Positions 61,865-64,000 of a DNA stretch of 64,000 nucleotides are shown here, piece after piece. Origin of the DNA: Asparagopsis taxiformis (taxonomy: Eukaryota > Rhodophyta > Florideophyceae > Bonnemaisoniales > Bonnemaisoniaceae). The DNA is taken from assembly GCA_030407315.1 (NCBI GenBank), contig JALQPE010001907.1:1-64000 (forward strand). Reading direction: 5' to 3'. A program made the position numbers and the translations under genes. Below the pieces are notes generated by a model, which made no database searches, had not been told where the DNA came from, and worked only from the letters and a program-made list of their open reading frames with translations. How positions within the stretch are numbered: position 1 is the first letter of the stretch; the number at the start of each line of letters is the position of its first letter.

Positions 61865-62102
61865 GGTAGGTTTGGGCACATAACCTGTGAAGATAATCGG
61901 TGATCTCGTTTATTGACGGTTTGTTGTCGACGACGGTTAAGTTATAAAGGGAGCAAGATATAGCTGTAAGCACTGTAAGTAGTGAGTTGTTCGTCACTAC
62001 CAGTGGTAGATTGTTCACTTCCCCAGAAGAACCGATGATGTGATCAGAGATGATGAGACGTATTAACCCTCGGGTACCTTGCTAAGGTTTATTTGTAACA
62101 TA
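61865..62102. other. Intergenic, nothing recognised
   Basis: Short AT-rich stretch downstream of the vWA fragment. Confidence 0.4.
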
Positions 62103-62859
62103 TCAACAAGCAAGTCGATCTAAACCCCCACAAATCTCGAATACCAGCTGATCAATCACATCAATCAACTCAAAGTATTGGTTAATTGTGAAAACTCTTG
62201 ACCTTGTCCCAGTTATCCTCCTCAAGAAGCCGATATTTCCTCTGAAACCAACACCGACCATGCACACAGCGTTTCCCCTGCTGCTATTTCTGAATCTCCT
62301 TGACAGCCGCACCGCATTGCCGACAAACTTAGATCGCGCATCAGCGAGCACAACAACCTTATTGACATCGATTGGAGACTCTCCCGTCTGGGTAATGCAC
62401 CATCTAGACCGGTTTTAATGAGTGAATTCTCATGCTTGCTGCTGAACATTTTCAGTGCGGAGTAAAAACCGATCCGTATCACCCGTTGCGCGACTAATCG
62501 GCTTAATTGGCTGCGTGTATTGCACTGCTGAGAAGACGGAACGTTCATCAACCCCGACAATTGCTGCCACCAGCTGCACAAATTCTAACTGCCGTTTAAA
62601 GTCTGATGCACCAACTTGGTCTCCTCCATCGAGCGCAAAGCATACATTTGGATTGCAGGTCGTATCGCCACCTACGCGCTTGCAGGTTCTGGACCATTAT
62701 TGCGTTGGCTCGTGTTGAAATGAGAGAATTTTGAGAAAGCATTTGCGCTAAATCGTCTGACATCTTGACGGATGGCTCATGATTTATCTCCTCGGCTGAC
62801 AATTGGACGATAAACGTCACCAGGAGGACGTTGAGAAGGAAAAATAAAGAGGCACTCAT
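62103..62859 (-). pseudogene. Secreted von Willebrand factor A domain protein, frameshifted
   Basis: ATG at 62859 begins a hydrophobic signal peptide (SASLFFLLNVLLVTFIV). About 58 codons later the vWA domain appears in another frame: CNPNVCFALDGGDQVGAS (MIDAS-like, with DGGDQ where DxSxS is usual), then FVQLVAAIVGV. It returns in the C-terminal part as ADARSK, CMVGVGFRGN and VFTINQYFELIDVIDQLVFEICGG. Two frame changes (about 62670 and 62400-62450) and stops prevent a single product; no intron with good GT-AG ends explains them. Family identification is firm; pseudogene status likely. Confidence 0.7.
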
Positions 62860-63086
62860 TTTGGACCGGCAAGAATAGATGATTCAACTTGTTCTTTGCG
62901 TAAGAGTGATTTGGTTGATAGTGCGCATTTCAGGATCTTCTGAAGAGGAATGCTTCCCTTAAATGGATGAGGAGCGTTTGGGTCCTATGATGCATAATGG
63001 TTGTGAAGTGACCTTTTGTCACCGTGACTGAACTTCAGTGTTGTGTATGAGGAATTGGAGCATTATTTCCTATAGAAAGAAGATTT

Positions 63087-63329
63087 TTAGAGTGCATCGG
63101 TGTGAATGGGATTAGAGCAGAGTGCTAGAACAGAATCCACTTCTGCTCTCTCATTGATCTGGACGAGATTTGCACCATTTACACTTATGTAATCTGGAAA
63201 AAAACGAGGCGTGAGGAGGCCCGTTTCGGAAACAACAATTTCCATATTGGAGAGCATATTGGATGCCGAGAACTGGACACAATTGCTACCAAAGATTGTA
63301 TTGACACCAATTCGTAAGTACTTCCACAT
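63087..63329 (-). CDS. Unidentified short ORF
   Basis: 80 codons, protein-like (IFGSNCVQFSAS, PDYISVNGANLVQIN). It lies 230 bp beyond the vWA start on the same strand. Could be an exon of an upstream gene. No family recognised. Confidence 0.3.
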   Translation of the reverse strand: MWKYLRIGVNTIFGSNCVQFSASNMLSNMEIVVSETGLLTPRFFPDYISVNGANLVQINERAEVDSVLALCSNPIHTDAL

Positions 63330-64000
63330 GTTTTGCGCCTATCTTTTACTTGTAGCGACACTCAAGCATTTTTGTCTATGATCAGTACAATCTTGTCGAG
63401 TCCTTTGTGGAATCCTTTCTCACTAGTAAGTGAAAACAACATGTTTCAAACCATCCACCCAAATTATCTTGTTAACATGCCTCGAGCTTGTTTTTCATAT
63501 CGACAGCGTGCTCCCAATTTTCTTCGTAGGGTAACAAATGCAGCATTCAGATAATGTCAGAGATGACAGACATCAAAATATACTCTCTGCTAACACATGA
63601 TTCATTTTATCTTGATGTATATTCCACCAAGCAAGTTTAGAGATACCCTCCTCGCTTGCGTCACTCGATGTATATCTCAAAACGGAGGAATATTATGTCA
63701 GGGCATTATTTCAACATTTTCAAACCCGACGCGAGCTCACCAAAGATCACTTGTAGTTTCCTTTTTGCGTACATCACGCAACGACAGGAGAAGCTCATGT
63801 GACTCTATACGTTTCCTGGTCGCCGCTGGAATGACGCGTAGATCGGGAATCGATTTTTCTCGGAATTTTTAATTCAATGGATGGCATTCGACCATACAGG
63901 AGGTTGAGCATTTCCACGACGCCTCCTCCTTGAAGTTTTCAATATTGCTTTGTCATCCAAATATGCGCGCCATTCTCACATGGTATGTCAGTCCACACGT
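63330..64000. other. Right end of window, nothing firmly recognised
   Basis: Short plus frames (63333-63554, 63597-63872) without motifs. No repeat partner in the window. Confidence 0.35.

Overview
The window is eukaryotic and almost entirely mobile DNA. I see nested LTR retrotransposons, a large TIR DNA transposon, a foldback element of at least 13 kb, solo LTRs, and one degraded gene fragment for a secreted von Willebrand A (vWA) protein. I see no rRNA, no convincing tRNA, no CRISPR and no bacterial operon. Mixed Ty1/copia and chromodomain Ty3/gypsy elements plus a secreted vWA gene would suit a repeat-rich red macroalga. That taxonomic guess is inference only.

Layout. (1) 1-12965: foldback element made of nested inverted arms (306-1110 with 11800-12605; 2850-5040 with 7640-9810), edged by 43-bp tandem arrays, with a non-palindromic core (5040-7640) holding a copia RNase H fragment and an unknown ORF. 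(2) 12966-22445: remains of a copia element (Copia-A), split by a complete gypsy element (Gypsy-A, 15775-21773, 361-bp LTRs, TSD TTCCT). (3) 22451-55374: a DNA transposon with ~0.89-kb TIRs. After removing two copia insertions (Copia-B, 22648-28704, TSD GATTC; Copia-C, 30114-47000, TSD CTTGA, itself split by Gypsy-B, 34163-45049, TSD GAACG) it is about 10 kb. (4) 55377-61860: LTR-retrotransposon debris with two solo LTRs and a truncated 5' LTR. (5) 61861-64000: frameshifted vWA gene fragment and unassigned sequence.

The most interesting object is the ~10-kb TIR transposon. On the plus strand it encodes a DUF7869-like transposase candidate with a D, D, E/D pattern. Divergently, on the minus strand, it encodes a ParB-like domain followed in the same reading frame by a beta-class N6/N4 DNA methyltransferase. 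Both long frames are crossed by TAG/TAA codons (five in the transposase; two in ParB-MTase, one exactly between the two domains). They contain no in-frame TGA and no frameshift, and both end on TGA. Read through, the minus frame is one 880-codon ParB-MTase protein. Possible explanations are readthrough, an origin in a TAR=Gln genetic code, or targeted C-to-T decay of Gln codons. Copia-B in the same locus ends its pol on TAA, which argues against a genome-wide code change.

A second striking signal is RNA-like structure in the retroelements. Gypsy-A carries five leader hairpins with a constant 13-nt loop and covarying stems. The Copia-B LTR carries a separate array of hairpin units with compensatory differences.
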